Positions 33,751 through 43,858 of a stretch of 64,000 bases of DNA are shown piece after piece (positions within the stretch are counted from its first letter, which is position 1; the number at the start of each line of letters is the position of its first letter). This DNA is from G963701675 sp963701675 (GTDB lineage Bacteria; Planctomycetota; Planctomycetia; Gemmatales; Gemmataceae). The translations under genes and the position numbers were made by a program. The notes beneath the pieces were generated by a model, which was not told the DNA's origin, ran no database searches, and was given only the letters and a program-made list of their open reading frames with translations. The stretch is taken from positions 7,626,001 through 7,690,000 of the forward strand of contig OY969623.1 in the NCBI GenBank assembly GCA_963701675.1, written 5' to 3'.

Positions 33751-34851
33751 TTAGCGGCCGGTGCCAAGGAACTCCTTGATGGAGCCGAGGATCGCGTCGC
33801 GGTCCGGGACGCGGCTGGCCACGACGTTCTTCTGCTCGCCGAGAAGCTCGTTGATGTACTCGAAGAACTCGCCGCTGCCATACGGGCTTTCGACCTGGCC
33901 ATAACCGAACAGGTTCACTTTGGGAAGCAGCCTTTCGGTCAAGATCTCGATGCAATGGGACGTGTCATCGCCCCAATTGTCGCCATCCGAGAAGTGAAAT
34001 GCGTAGATATTCCACTGATCGGCCGGATAGCGACTGTTGATGACTTTGTCGGCCAGTTCATAGGCCGAACTGATTTTCGTGCCACCGGACTCGCGCGTGT
34101 GATAAAACGTGTGTTCATCGACGACTTGCGCCGCCGCATCGTGGATAATGTAGACGTTCTCGATGCCCTGGTAGTGGGCTTTGATCCAGGTGTCGATCCA
34201 GAACGCCTCGATGCGAACAATTTCCTTTTGCTCGTCGGTCATCGAGCCGGAGACGTCCATCATGTAAATAATGGCGGCGACGCTCTGCGGTTGACGGACT
34301 TCTTTCCAGCTTCGGTACTGTTTGTCTTCACGGACGGGGATCACGGTCGGGTGCTTCGGATTGTAAATCCCGGCCGAGATGTGGCGCTTCAGGGCACGCT
34401 TGAAGGTCCGTTTGAAATGGCGCAACGATTCGGGCCCCGCCTGCCGGATGCCGGTGTAGCGATCCCGCTGCGTAGTGATGTTCTTCTTTCCCTTTGGTTC
34501 GATGCGCGGCAGGGCAAGCTCCTCGCCGAGGATGGCTGCCAGTTCATCGAGAGTGAGTTCGACTTCCAGAATGTGCCCGCCGGGCTGATCTCCAGCGCCG
34601 CCTTCGCCTTCACCCTGCACCGGACCAAGGGGCTGGCCGATGTCGCCGTCGCCTTGTCCGGCGCCTGCGGAGCCCTTGCTGCCATAACGAAACTGCGGTA
34701 TTTCGATCTGCGGCATCGGAATGCTGACCAGGTCGCGTCCTTTCTTCCCGATCATTTCGCCGCGGGTGATGTACTTGCTCAGGTCGTTCTTGACCTTGCC
34801 ACGCACGAGCTTGCGGAATCGCTGATAATCGCGCTCGATTTTCTGTCCCAC
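33751..34851 (-). CDS. DUF444/YeaH-type VWA protein
   Basis: 366 residues. The N-terminal half is basic and then Gly-rich (GSAGAGQGDGDIG); the C-terminal half has a von Willebrand A-like fold with the MIDAS motif MDVSGSMTDEQK and FHFSDGDNWGDDT. YeaH partners PrkA (YeaG) and SpoVR (YcgB) in enterobacteria, where the set responds to nutrient stress. It sits between prkA (44 bases) and spoVR (4 bases). Confidence 0.93.
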   Translation of the reverse strand: MGQKIERDYQRFRKLVRGKVKNDLSKYITRGEMIGKKGRDLVSIPMPQIEIPQFRYGSKGSAGAGQGDGDIGQPLGPVQGEGEGGAGDQPGGHILEVELTLDELAAILGEELALPRIEPKGKKNITTQRDRYTGIRQAGPESLRHFKRTFKRALKRHISAGIYNPKHPTVIPVREDKQYRSWKEVRQPQSVAAIIYMMDVSGSMTDEQKEIVRIEAFWIDTWIKAHYQGIENVYIIHDAAAQVVDEHTFYHTRESGGTKISSAYELADKVINSRYPADQWNIYAFHFSDGDNWGDDTSHCIEILTERLLPKVNLFGYGQVESPYGSGEFFEYINELLGEQKNVVASRVPDRDAILGSIKEFLGTGR

Positions 34852-34895
34852 GTCTCTCCTCCAGGCGTCGGGGCCACGAGCGAAGGGTCGGGCGG

Positions 34896-36983
34896 CTAGC
34901 AGCCTGGCCCTGACCGCAGGTCCCTGACCCCTGGCGCCTTACTTCTTCGCGTGCCCGCGCGAAATATGCTCGCCACGAAGCTCAGAACGTCCGTGGCACA
35001 TATGTCGCAATAACCGTAATTCCGAATGAGGCGACTTTTCACCACGTCGATCTTCTCCTGGGTTGCCTTGTCGACAACGTTGGACACCAGGCTTGTGAGC
35101 TTGATGGTGTCCTTCTGATCCTCAAACAACTTCAGTTCCAGCGCCTTCTGGAGCCGTTCGTTGGTTTTGTAATCGAACTTCTTCCCGTCGATGGCGAGAG
35201 CGCCGATGTAGTTCATGATCTCTCGACGGAAATCGTCCTTGCGACCTTCCGGAATGTCGATCTTTTCTTCCACGGAACGCATCAAGCGCTCGTCGGGCTC
35301 TTCGTAGTTTCCGGTATAGCGATTTCGCACTTTCTCACGTTGCGTATACGCTTTGACGTGATCTATATAGTTCGAGCACAGCCGCTGCAGGGCGTCCTCA
35401 TCGGCCGCGATCGCGCGTTGAACCTCGTTCTTGACATTATCCTCGTATTCTTCCTTGACGACCGATAGGAGCTCCCGGCAATGCTGCAATTGGTCCTGGC
35501 TCGTAATGAGCGAGTGATGTCGCAGGCCCGCTTCCAATTCATGGAGAATCATGAACGGATTGACGCAGCTTTCCTCCGTATGGGCGACCAGGGCGTTGCT
35601 GATCTTGTCCTGGATATAGCGCGGGCTGATTCCGCCCATGCCCTCGTTCATCGCTTCACGCTTTAGCTCGATGACGTTGTCTTCGGTAAACCCTGGAAGC
35701 GTCTTTCCGTTATAGAGCTTGAGCTTCTGCAACAGCGTCAGGTTCGCGTGCTTGGGCTGCACCAGCCGGGTCAGCACCGCCCACATGGCGGCAATCTCAA
35801 TGGAGTGGGGCGCGATGTGCTTGCCCTTGACCCGCTCCGCATTGAAGTCCTTCTCGTAGATTTTGATCTCGTCCTTTAGTCGCGTGACGTACGGCACGTC
35901 GATCTTGACCGTGCGGTCGCGCAGTGCCTCCATGAATTCGTTGTTCTGTAGCCGGCGATACTCGGGTTCGTTGGTGTGCCCGAGGATCACTTCGTCGATA
36001 TCCGTGTGCGCGAACTTCTTCGGCTTGATCTTGTGCTCCTGCGATGCGCCGAGCAAATCGTAGAGAAACGCCACATCGAGTTTCAGCACTTCGATGAATT
36101 CGACGAGGCCGCGATTAGCGATGTTAAGCTCACCGTCGAAGTTGAAGGCCCGCGGGTCGCTGTCCGTGCCGTACTCGGCGATTTTGCGGTAGTTGATATC
36201 GCCCGTGAGTTCGGTGGAATCCTGGTTCTTCTCATCCTTGGGCTGGAAGGTCCCGATACCGATGCGGTCTTGTTCGGAAAGGCTGAGTCGCGAAACCTTG
36301 ACCTCTTCAATCATGCGGCTCCAATCGCCGTCGTATTTCGCCAGGCGTTCGTTGTACATTTGGCGGCAGAAGGGGCAGAGTTCGCCGCGGATATTCACGT
36401 CGTACAGGTAATCCTTGGGTACGGCATCGCGAATCCGGGCGACGACGGCTGGCCGAAGCTCGACCGGAACCAGGTGCAGCGGTTCCTCGTGCATGGGACA
36501 CTTGTGCCAGGCCCCTTGGGCCTCCCCGCGCCAGGCAAATGAGAAGAGCATGCCGGCATCGCTGCGGGAGTACAGCTCCAGGCCTTTCTTCAACAGCCGG
36601 GCAATGGTGCTCTTGGAGCTTCCGACCGGACCGTGAAGCAACAGCACGCGGCGCTCCGTGCCGTATCCCTTAGCGGCCGACTTGAACGCATTGACGAGAT
36701 GCATGAGCGGCCGGTCAAGACCGTAGATCGCGTCACCCTGCTGGGCAGCAAAGTCCGTGAAGAACTTGTAGCAGGTGACTTTTTCCTTGTTTTCGTAAAC
36801 GTCCTCGGTGCCGTGTGACAGAATCATGTCATACAGCCGTTGGTACGCTGTCCGAGTCACCGCCGGGTCCTCGCACACGATGTCAATGTACTCGTCGAAA
36901 CTCCCTTCCCAGTGCTTCTTTCGATAGTCGCCGAGATTGAGTTGCTGACGGATCGCGCTGAGGATTGCCTTACCCTTGGCCAT
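34896..36983 (-). CDS. prkA: PrkA serine protein kinase (AAA+-like)
   Basis: 695 residues with Walker A in LLLHGPVGSSKSTIARLLKKG, YDVNIRGELCPFCRQMY in the insert and the PrkA C-terminal region (MSNALVAHTEESCVNPFMI-like). PrkA is a stress-related AAA/kinase of disputed kinase activity. The ATG at 36983 has GGAGG at 36992-36996. GGAGGTTAACTCC there is a small palindrome that could mask the ribosome site, a weak observation. First gene of the prkA-DUF444-spoVR set. Confidence 0.93.
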   Translation of the reverse strand: MAKGKAILSAIRQQLNLGDYRKKHWEGSFDEYIDIVCEDPAVTRTAYQRLYDMILSHGTEDVYENKEKVTCYKFFTDFAAQQGDAIYGLDRPLMHLVNAFKSAAKGYGTERRVLLLHGPVGSSKSTIARLLKKGLELYSRSDAGMLFSFAWRGEAQGAWHKCPMHEEPLHLVPVELRPAVVARIRDAVPKDYLYDVNIRGELCPFCRQMYNERLAKYDGDWSRMIEEVKVSRLSLSEQDRIGIGTFQPKDEKNQDSTELTGDINYRKIAEYGTDSDPRAFNFDGELNIANRGLVEFIEVLKLDVAFLYDLLGASQEHKIKPKKFAHTDIDEVILGHTNEPEYRRLQNNEFMEALRDRTVKIDVPYVTRLKDEIKIYEKDFNAERVKGKHIAPHSIEIAAMWAVLTRLVQPKHANLTLLQKLKLYNGKTLPGFTEDNVIELKREAMNEGMGGISPRYIQDKISNALVAHTEESCVNPFMILHELEAGLRHHSLITSQDQLQHCRELLSVVKEEYEDNVKNEVQRAIAADEDALQRLCSNYIDHVKAYTQREKVRNRYTGNYEEPDERLMRSVEEKIDIPEGRKDDFRREIMNYIGALAIDGKKFDYKTNERLQKALELKLFEDQKDTIKLTSLVSNVVDKATQEKIDVVKSRLIRNYGYCDICATDVLSFVASIFRAGTRRSKAPGVRDLRSGPGC

Positions 36984-37657
36984 TGGAGTTAACCTCCGTT
37001 CGATGCGGCGTTAAGAATCTGCCGCAACGTTTTCGTCTCTCGTTCTCATGGGTGGGCGGCGCCTATCGACGAGCGTTGCCCACCTACGTAAAGGATCCGC
37101 CGGGATCGCCAAAGCTGCCAGGGCCGCGGCTTGAGACTAGGGTGAGGTAAAGTTGCGAAGTATATCAGGAGGCTACCACGGCCAAGCGATCACAGGTTCG
37201 GTCCGGTCATGGCGCCCGGCACACGCCTTGACCTATTACCGATTCTACGCAAACCATCAAGCCTAACGAGACAACCGGAGTTCGTCAATCCGCACAATTC
37301 CGCAAACCACAATAGGCTCTGCCGACCGGCGGTAACCGCTTTCCTGACCCTGTCTTCCGCTGACTCTGGTTCTCAATTACATTTTAGCACGCAAAGCCGA
37401 TCATTCAGGGCCGATCGGGGGATTGCTATGCGCCTGCCGTTCCTTGTCGGCAGCATACGCTGGTGCGGCGGGGTTGTGTCAATAGCTGTTTTGACGCGCA
37501 AGTCCCCGTGGCGGCGCCGTCTGAATGCGGACACTTGGGTCCACGAACACCGTCCTAGACAACGCGGTTGATCTGGACGAGAGTGTTTGGCTCATGTTAG
37601 AGGAATGGACTGCAACCCTACGGTTGTCTTCCTCGCTCAAAACTGGGAGGCGTTCAC
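36984..37657. other. Intergenic region, nothing recognised
   Basis: 674 bases between prkA (minus) and a small plus-strand gene. It must hold the prkA promoter and probably that of the small gene. Open frames at 37209-37571 and nearby have no recognisable start signals or similarity. I see no tRNA, riboswitch or strong terminator. Confidence 0.45.
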
Positions 37658-37930
37658 ATGAGAAACCTACTCGCATTTCTGGCGGCCGCCCTGCTGACGT
37701 TTGCGGGCGTCGGTTGGTATTTGGATTGGTACCGCATCAAAAGCACGCCGGCCCCTTCCGGTCATCACCAACTGAACATCGATGTCAACCGCAGCAAGAT
37801 TCTTGAAGACGTGCACAAAGGCGTACAGAAAGGCGAAGAGAAACTTCACGACCTGTTCGACGAGAACCAGCCTGCGGATCAATCGAAGCCCGCCAAGCCG
37901 GCGCCGCCTTCACCCGACAAAGATAAGTAG
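37658..37930 (+). CDS. Small signal-anchored protein, 90 residues
   Basis: An ATG with GGGAGG eight bases upstream. One N-terminal hydrophobic segment (LLAFLAAALLTFAGVGWYL) is followed by a polar, proline-rich tail (KPAKPAPPSPDKDK). The centre (VNRSKILEDVHKGVQKGEEK) looks helical and amphipathic. No family recognised; a membrane-anchored periplasmic protein is likely. Confidence 0.7.
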   Translation: MRNLLAFLAAALLTFAGVGWYLDWYRIKSTPAPSGHHQLNIDVNRSKILEDVHKGVQKGEEKLHDLFDENQPADQSKPAKPAPPSPDKDK

Positions 37931-37947
37931 TGCGCGTGCGCCGGTGC

Positions 37948-40475
37948 TCACGTTCGCGTAGCCACCTGGAGCCGGTCGAGCAGGGCGGCCTTCAGACGCT
38001 CCAGTTCCGGCAAAAGCGAATCGAAGACTCGACTGGCGTTTGCGAGATTGTTAGCGTTCCCGGCTTTCTCCAGATCCTTCGCCAACTCCATCACGGCCGA
38101 TGGGCCGAAACATCCGACTGATCCCTTCAGGCCATGAGCCGCGCGCGCGACGCGGATCGCGTCGCCGGCCGCCAAGGCGCTTCGAATCTCCTTAACCTCA
38201 TTTGGGCTACTCTCGACAAACACTTGAATGAGTTCGCCGAGCAAGCCTTCGTCTCCCGAGACGGTTTGCAACGCCGCGTTCTCGTCAAATTGTTGGACTG
38301 CGGGCGTTGTGGTGGGTTCGTCGTTGACCAAGGTAAGTACGCGCTCAATCTCGGCGAAGAGGTCCTTCGCTTGAATTGGCTTGGTCACGTAGCCGGTCAT
38401 TCCTGCGGCGAAGCACATCTCTCGATCGCCGGCCATGGCGTGGGCGGTTAGAGCAACGATGGGGATGTTTCCACTACTCTCCGTCGAGAAACGCTGACCG
38501 GCGGCCTCCTTGGCTCGGATGGCGGCGGTTGCGTCTATTCCACCCATTTCGGGCATTTGCAAATCCATCAGGATGACGTCGAAACGTGCGCTTTCCAAAG
38601 CGGCGAGCGCTTCTTTTCCATTCGCCGTGGTGACGACGACGTGTCCACGAGTTTCCAAGAGACGAGCCGCCAATCGTTGATTGACCGGATTGTCTTCGGC
38701 GAGCAAGACGCGAAGCGGTCGGCCGGCGTCCGGCAGCCTGAACGAAGACCGGGAACGAGTGTCCGGCGAAACGGCGCCAAGGACTCGTTGAATCGTCGCC
38801 AGAAGGTCCTGGGGCCGGACGGGCTTCACCAAATAGGCCGCCAAGCCCAACTCGTCGCAACGCCGGGCATCCTCGCGGTGGCCGGCCGACGATAACATCA
38901 TGATCGTCGCGCCGGCGCTGTGGTGGTGACGGTGAATGGTCTCGGCGAGTGCGAATCCATCCATCTCGGGCATCTGCCCGTCGAGGATGACCAAGGAGAA
39001 TGGTTCTCCGCGACAGGCCACGTCGTCCAGGAGAGCTAGCGCAGCCGGGCCGCTTGCCGCGACGGTCGGGATCATGCCCCACGAAATAAGCGTTTCTTCG
39101 AGTATTCGACGGTTGGTCGCATTGTCGTCGACGACGAGGACGCGAAGTCCTCGGAGGCTTTCTTGCGGGAGCGATGACGGGGGCTCGGTCGTTGCCGCCG
39201 ACAAGCCACACCGTGCGGTGAAATGGAAGGTGCTTCCCTTTCCCGTAGTGCTTTCGACCCACATGCGCCCGCCCATCAGCGCAACGAGTTGCGTCGAGAT
39301 GGTCAATCCCAGCCCGGTGCCGCCGTACTTTCGAGTCGTAGAGCCGTCTGCCTGCGTGAACGGATCGAAAATCGTCTTGATCTTCTCTGCCGAAATGCCA
39401 ATCCCGGTGTCGGAAATAGCGAAGTGAAGTCGAATTCCCGGACCGCTTGGTTCCTCTTGAGTGACATGGATGACAATCTCACCGCGTTCGGTGAACTTGA
39501 TCGCATTACCCACTAGGTTTACGAGAACCTGCCGTAGCCGAGTCGGATCGCCGATCAACCGGTCCGGGACGGCAGGGGGCACGTGACAAATGATTTCCAG
39601 GCCTTTTTCATGGGCACGCAACGTCAGCGGTTGAAGTGCTTGCCACAGGTTGTCGCGCAGCGGAAAATCGACGGCTTCGATATGGAGTTTCCGCGCTTCG
39701 ATCTTGGAGAAGTCGAGAATGTCGTTGATGATAGTCAGCAAAGAGTTGGCGCAGTCGCGGACCGTCGTCGCATATTCTCGCTGCATCTTGTCCAGGCGCG
39801 TTTCGAGCAGGAGCCCGGTCATGCCGATGACACCGTTCATAGGCGTGCGGATTTCGTGGCTCATGTTGGCAAGGAATTCACTCTTGGCCACGGAAGCCGC
39901 CATTGCCTCTTTCGTCTTCGCTTCCAGATTGCGCGTTCTTTCCTGTATTAGGTCTTCGAGGTGATCCCGATGGCGGGCGAGTTCGTCGTCACGTTTTTGA
40001 ATCTGGGCGAGCATGGTGTTGAAGCCGTCGCACAGGACGCCCAATTCGTCGTTGCCAGGCTTGGTTACACGCAAAGAATAATCATTTTCCGCGGAGATCG
40101 AACGCGTGGCCTTCACCAGGGCGCGAACCGGCTTGGTGATCGCACGCTGCAACCAATAGGCCAGAACGAATGCCGCTAACATTGACACCGCCAGAACGGC
40201 GGCTGCAATAAGGAGGTACTCGTTCAACTGCCGGGAGAGGTGGTCCATGCTGGCTCGAATCAGCACGCCTCCGACCGTCTCGTTGTTTTGAACGATGGGA
40301 TGAAACACCTGTAGATGATTGTCGGGGGTGAACCAGTGGCCTCCTTCGGTCGGCGGTGGCGGCGCCACGCCGTTGGTCGCGTCTCGCCGAAATGTGGCGA
40401 AGGGACGGCCGTCGGGGTAGTAGAGGGCCGCAAAGGTGACGGGCCGTTCTTCACGAAGATGCGAAAGGCACCTCT
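37948..40475 (-). CDS. Hybrid histidine kinase, main fragment (HAMP-HisKA-HATPase-REC-REC-HPt)
   Basis: In-frame from about 40475. It has the end of the sensor region (AALYYPDGRPFATFRRD), a membrane helix (YLLIAAAVLAVSMLAAFVLAYWL), HAMP, HisKA with FLANMSHEIRTPMNGVIG, and HATPase with DTGIGIS and GTGLGLTISTQL. Two receivers follow (LVVDDNATNRRIL with LVILDGQMPEMDG, and VLLAEDNPVNQRL with VILMDLQMPEMGG). The C-terminal HPt has ARAAHGLKGSVG. This is a complete BarA-like phosphorelay in one chain. The N-terminal helix and start of the sensor are in another frame upstream. Confidence 0.92.
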
Positions 40476-40690
40476 TGGCCACGGATCGCATCATCGAAGC
40501 GAAGAGCGGCGGTACTCTCCGCGCCCACCAGGGAGGCCAGCGCAACGAGGTGCTCGACCGTGGACGACTTGATCCGCCGTACATCGGTGATAACGAAACC
40601 GGCACAGGCCAGACCGACCGCGAGACCGCTCGCCAGCACGCCGATCAGGCTGAGTTTGGTTTGAATGGACAGGTCGCGGAGATGCCGCAT
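40451..40690 (-). CDS. Hybrid histidine kinase, N-terminal fragment (CHASE8-like sensor)
   Basis: 79 residues. LSIQTKLSLIGVLASGLAVG is the first membrane helix, and STVEHLVALASLVGAESTAALRFDD is the start of a CHASE8-like periplasmic domain. Removing one G near 40473 would join it to the main fragment (LSHLREERPVTFAALYY). It lies seven bases after yfiR, so YfiR and the kinase are probably co-translated. Confidence 0.82.
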   Translation of the reverse strand: MRHLRDLSIQTKLSLIGVLASGLAVGLACAGFVITDVRRIKSSTVEHLVALASLVGAESTAALRFDDAIRGQEVPFASS

Positions 40691-40697
40691 GCGAGCC

Positions 40698-41279
40698 TCA
40701 TTTGCCAGGCTGCTGCACGGGTCTTCCTATTTGCAACAGCTGGGAGCGCAATTGAAGCCCGGCCGTCTTGGCCGCTTCTTCGTTCACCTCAAACTTTACA
40801 TTGGCACCGTCGATGAAAAAGTTCAATATAGCGCCCTTCAGCGCCAACCCTTCGTTCTCCGTCACTAACAGCACGGGGTCTTTCCGGACAAGCTTCTGCA
40901 CTGCGGCGAGGCGCTTTGCAGCGTTGTCGCCACCATCCTTCGCCGGCTTGCTTGGTATGAACAGAACGTGGCACGGTTTGTAATCCTCGGCGGACGCAAA
41001 ATGGTGAACCGAGATCTTTCGATTGTCGATGGTCTTCTTTTCGGCGATCTTCTTCAAGAGTGGCACCACGGCGTCCCTGCCGAGCACACCGATACGAAAT
41101 TCGTCGTCACCTGCGGGACCTTTCGGCCATTGAACATACAGGCCGAAATTCCCAAGGTAAGCCGCCTTGACCTGAGTCTCGATCTCGGTATCAGCCATCT
41201 GGCTTTGGACGGGCGGTGCGGCTAGTATGAGCGCGCAAACGCCAAACCAGGCGAGCCATGGCTGTCCTCGTCCCGTCAT
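40698..41279 (-). CDS. YfiR-family (DUF4154) periplasmic protein
   Basis: 194 residues from the ATG at 41279; a signal peptide is visible (WLAWFGVCALILAAPPVQSQ). ETQVKAAYLGNFGLYVQWP, FRIGVLGRDAVVPLL and VLLVTENEGLALKGAILNFF match the YfiR family, including the conserved late segment before FFIDGANVKFEVN. YfiR proteins act in the periplasm to restrain a membrane-bound signalling partner. Here the likely partner is the CHASE8-like kinase that starts seven bases later. Confidence 0.88.
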   Translation of the reverse strand: MTGRGQPWLAWFGVCALILAAPPVQSQMADTEIETQVKAAYLGNFGLYVQWPKGPAGDDEFRIGVLGRDAVVPLLKKIAEKKTIDNRKISVHHFASAEDYKPCHVLFIPSKPAKDGGDNAAKRLAAVQKLVRKDPVLLVTENEGLALKGAILNFFIDGANVKFEVNEEAAKTAGLQLRSQLLQIGRPVQQPGK

Positions 41280-41416
41280 GCGATGTCCCTGGGCGAGCGG
41301 CAACGCGCAAGGCAAGCGAACTTCGAGTGGGAACGCACCCCTAGTCGAGTATAGGCTATCCCCGTGCGTCGCGCCATGGACGACGGTGAAAGCACAGCCG
41401 GCTGGAGTCTGGCCGG

Positions 41417-43831
41417 TTAGAATCGAGCCTCGAGGCCAACGAACCATGAGAAACCCGGTTCCTTTACAAAATCAATTGCCCCGCCGGGGTTGACAATGGC
41501 GAGTGAACCGTGTTGCGTATACGGACGATCAAACAGATTCTCGATGGAAGAAAATAGGCGAACCGATTCACTCACTTGATAACTTCCCTGGAGACCGACT
41601 ACGGTAAACCCGGCGGTCGGAAGCTCGGCGAGACTGCTCGCCACTCGATCTTGGCGTGCAACCATCCGGACGAGGGTCTCGAAACTCCATTTGTTGGCTC
41701 GCGGCTCGAAGATACGCACGCCAAACGTCGAATTTAACGGATAGATCCCGGGCAACGGCTCGGTGAAGGGCAGCGGAATGAGTGTTAATGTGCCGGCGTC
41801 AAAGCGTACCGGCGCCAAGTTCGAGCCGCGAACGTATGCCACCGATCCGACCACTGCAAGCCATTCGCGGAGCTTGTACTCTCCGGAAAACTCCGTTCCC
41901 CATAATGCTACCTGATCAATGTTGGAGTAGCGATAGGCAAGTGCGGCAGCGTCCGATTGCAAATTGAATCCGACCGGCGGCGGATCGAAAGCGGCGTAGT
42001 TTCGATTCAGGTTCTGTGGCGTCGGAACTCCATCCTCGACGAACGACGACACGTTCGACGGCACGGGCATGATGTAATCGTAAATCGTGTTATGAAAGGC
42101 ACGGGCCCGCAACATGCCTCTTTTCCACGTTCCCGTCACGCCCACATCGAACTGAATCGTTCCCTCGGAGTCCAAATCAGAGTTGCCGTCGACGTAGCTG
42201 TTGCCGAAGCGAATCAGTGGAACAAACGGCTCCGCGCTATAGAGCTCGGCCAGGTTGGGGTTGCGCATGGCGTAACCGGCGCCCGCATTGACTCGAAGCC
42301 ATTTGGATGCCTGGTAGTCGGCCGCGACGTAGCCCATGCCGAGGTAATGTGACTTCTGTTCAGTGCCCGCCAACACGTCCGCCAGCGTGAAATCGGGCCC
42401 CAAAAAGGTCGCCAGATTTCCCACATCCAAAAACGGGTTGATGTGATCGAAGCGGCCGCCGACGGAGACCGAAAACTCCTTTGTGATCGGATTGGTCAAG
42501 TGCGTGAAGATACCGATGTCCTGCAGACTGGAACGCGGGATTCCAAACGTGTTTCCGCCGAACGCGATTTCTCCGTCCGCCATGAAGTCGATTTCGCGGT
42601 AGAACTGTTCAACCAGCCGCCAATCAGCGCCCGATGTCCATCGAATTGTGTCGACATCGCCCAGCGTCGAAAGAAAGCGAACGCCGGACGATTTCGAAAT
42701 GCCGTTGTTGATTAACGCCCCGCCGAGCGTGTTGGGAAACGGCTGCCCGATGAGCACATCGCTAAACGTCCGGCGCTTGGATTCGTTGAAGTTGTCGCCG
42801 TTGTACGGTGTCCGCTGGTTCCAGTACTGAATAACGAATTGTTCCGGTCCGGAAAGCCGGTCCTGAAGCACATAGCGCACGTTGAACTGGTCCGTCATGC
42901 CGCGACGAACGTCGTAGGCGATGCCGGGCAACTCGACGTCCCACATGTCCTGCCGGATATAGTCGAATTCAAGGCGGCTGTTGGCGGTGAGATCGCCACT
43001 GAAGGAGAACAGCACATCTTGGGTTCGATAGCTTGCCGGAACGCGCGCGTCATATCCGGAATTTCCCGTTCGGTAGTCGTTGCCTACCCGAAGGCCGTAG
43101 GCGAGTTGATAACCCCAATCCTCGCCGCCGCCCCACAATCGCTCCAGGTTATAGATTTGCCTGCCGTTGGTCCCGTGAGAGAATCGAGTCGAACCGTGCG
43201 TTTCAATCCCGTCGGTATAGCGCGGCGGCGTCAATAGTTCGGCGTTCAAGAAGGCGAAGCCGGGCCCGTACAGCGACGTATAGGGCCCATCGATTACTTC
43301 CAAGCTCTGCACAAAGCCCGGGTTGATCTGGCTGAAAAGCGAGTCGATATCAATCCGTGTTTTCAACTGGGTCATGCCGTCGGCACTGGCGTTCAGTTCC
43401 CCGGAATGGAAGCCGCGAACACGGGGGTCGAGATTGAGCGCGGATGTCCGACGGAGACTTACGCTCGGCGCTTGTTCCAACAGGTCGCCGACGCTGGTCG
43501 GGGCAACGTTCATGTCGGCCGCTGATGGCGTGAGAATGTTACCCGTGCTCGTTGGGGTGGCGGTGGTCTGCGGCCGCACGTTTACACGTGACAATGATTC
43601 TAAATCGAGGTCCAGAATATTCTGTCCTTGATTGGTTTGGCCCGGCTGTTGTCCGGTAGGAGGCGTGGCATCGGATGGGCGTTGATCTTGGGTTTGGGTG
43701 GGTGGCTGTTGCCCCGTCGGTGCTGGAGTTTGATTTTGTGCCAAAGCGCGGCCCACACCCGGTCCGGCGATCGCCGTCGCCAAGAGGATGGCAGCACAAC
43801 GGGCCCAACGTCCACCGCTCCGAAAACTCAT
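41417..43831 (-). CDS. TonB-dependent receptor-like outer membrane protein
   Basis: 804 residues with a signal peptide, a Gln/Pro/Thr-rich linker and a plug domain (VGDLLEQAPSVSLRRTSALN, VRGFHSGELNASADGM, VIDGPYTSLYGPGFAF). A 22-strand-type barrel follows, with the receptor-like FDRPYTQHGS near the end and a terminal Phe (GLEARF). I see no TonB box with certainty. It precedes YfiR by 137 bases and follows the beta-barrel gene by 27. The set looks like an outer-membrane-to-kinase sensing unit; the ligand is unknown. Confidence 0.88.
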   Translation of the reverse strand: MSFRSGGRWARCAAILLATAIAGPGVGRALAQNQTPAPTGQQPPTQTQDQRPSDATPPTGQQPGQTNQGQNILDLDLESLSRVNVRPQTTATPTSTGNILTPSAADMNVAPTSVGDLLEQAPSVSLRRTSALNLDPRVRGFHSGELNASADGMTQLKTRIDIDSLFSQINPGFVQSLEVIDGPYTSLYGPGFAFLNAELLTPPRYTDGIETHGSTRFSHGTNGRQIYNLERLWGGGEDWGYQLAYGLRVGNDYRTGNSGYDARVPASYRTQDVLFSFSGDLTANSRLEFDYIRQDMWDVELPGIAYDVRRGMTDQFNVRYVLQDRLSGPEQFVIQYWNQRTPYNGDNFNESKRRTFSDVLIGQPFPNTLGGALINNGISKSSGVRFLSTLGDVDTIRWTSGADWRLVEQFYREIDFMADGEIAFGGNTFGIPRSSLQDIGIFTHLTNPITKEFSVSVGGRFDHINPFLDVGNLATFLGPDFTLADVLAGTEQKSHYLGMGYVAADYQASKWLRVNAGAGYAMRNPNLAELYSAEPFVPLIRFGNSYVDGNSDLDSEGTIQFDVGVTGTWKRGMLRARAFHNTIYDYIMPVPSNVSSFVEDGVPTPQNLNRNYAAFDPPPVGFNLQSDAAALAYRYSNIDQVALWGTEFSGEYKLREWLAVVGSVAYVRGSNLAPVRFDAGTLTLIPLPFTEPLPGIYPLNSTFGVRIFEPRANKWSFETLVRMVARQDRVASSLAELPTAGFTVVGLQGSYQVSESVRLFSSIENLFDRPYTQHGSLAIVNPGGAIDFVKEPGFSWFVGLEARF

Positions 43832-43858
43832 CGCTATTCTCCCTACCGTTCGCGCGGT

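Noticed and set aside
33739..34899. 386-residue plus-strand frame over DUF444
   Set aside because: Antisense of a conserved VWA protein; no recognisable features.
32191..36983. Sporulation locus
   Set aside because: PrkA, DUF444 and SpoVR occur together in many non-sporulating bacteria; no other sporulation gene is present.
37209..37571. 120-residue frame in the prkA upstream gap
   Set aside because: No ribosome site and no recognisable sequence.
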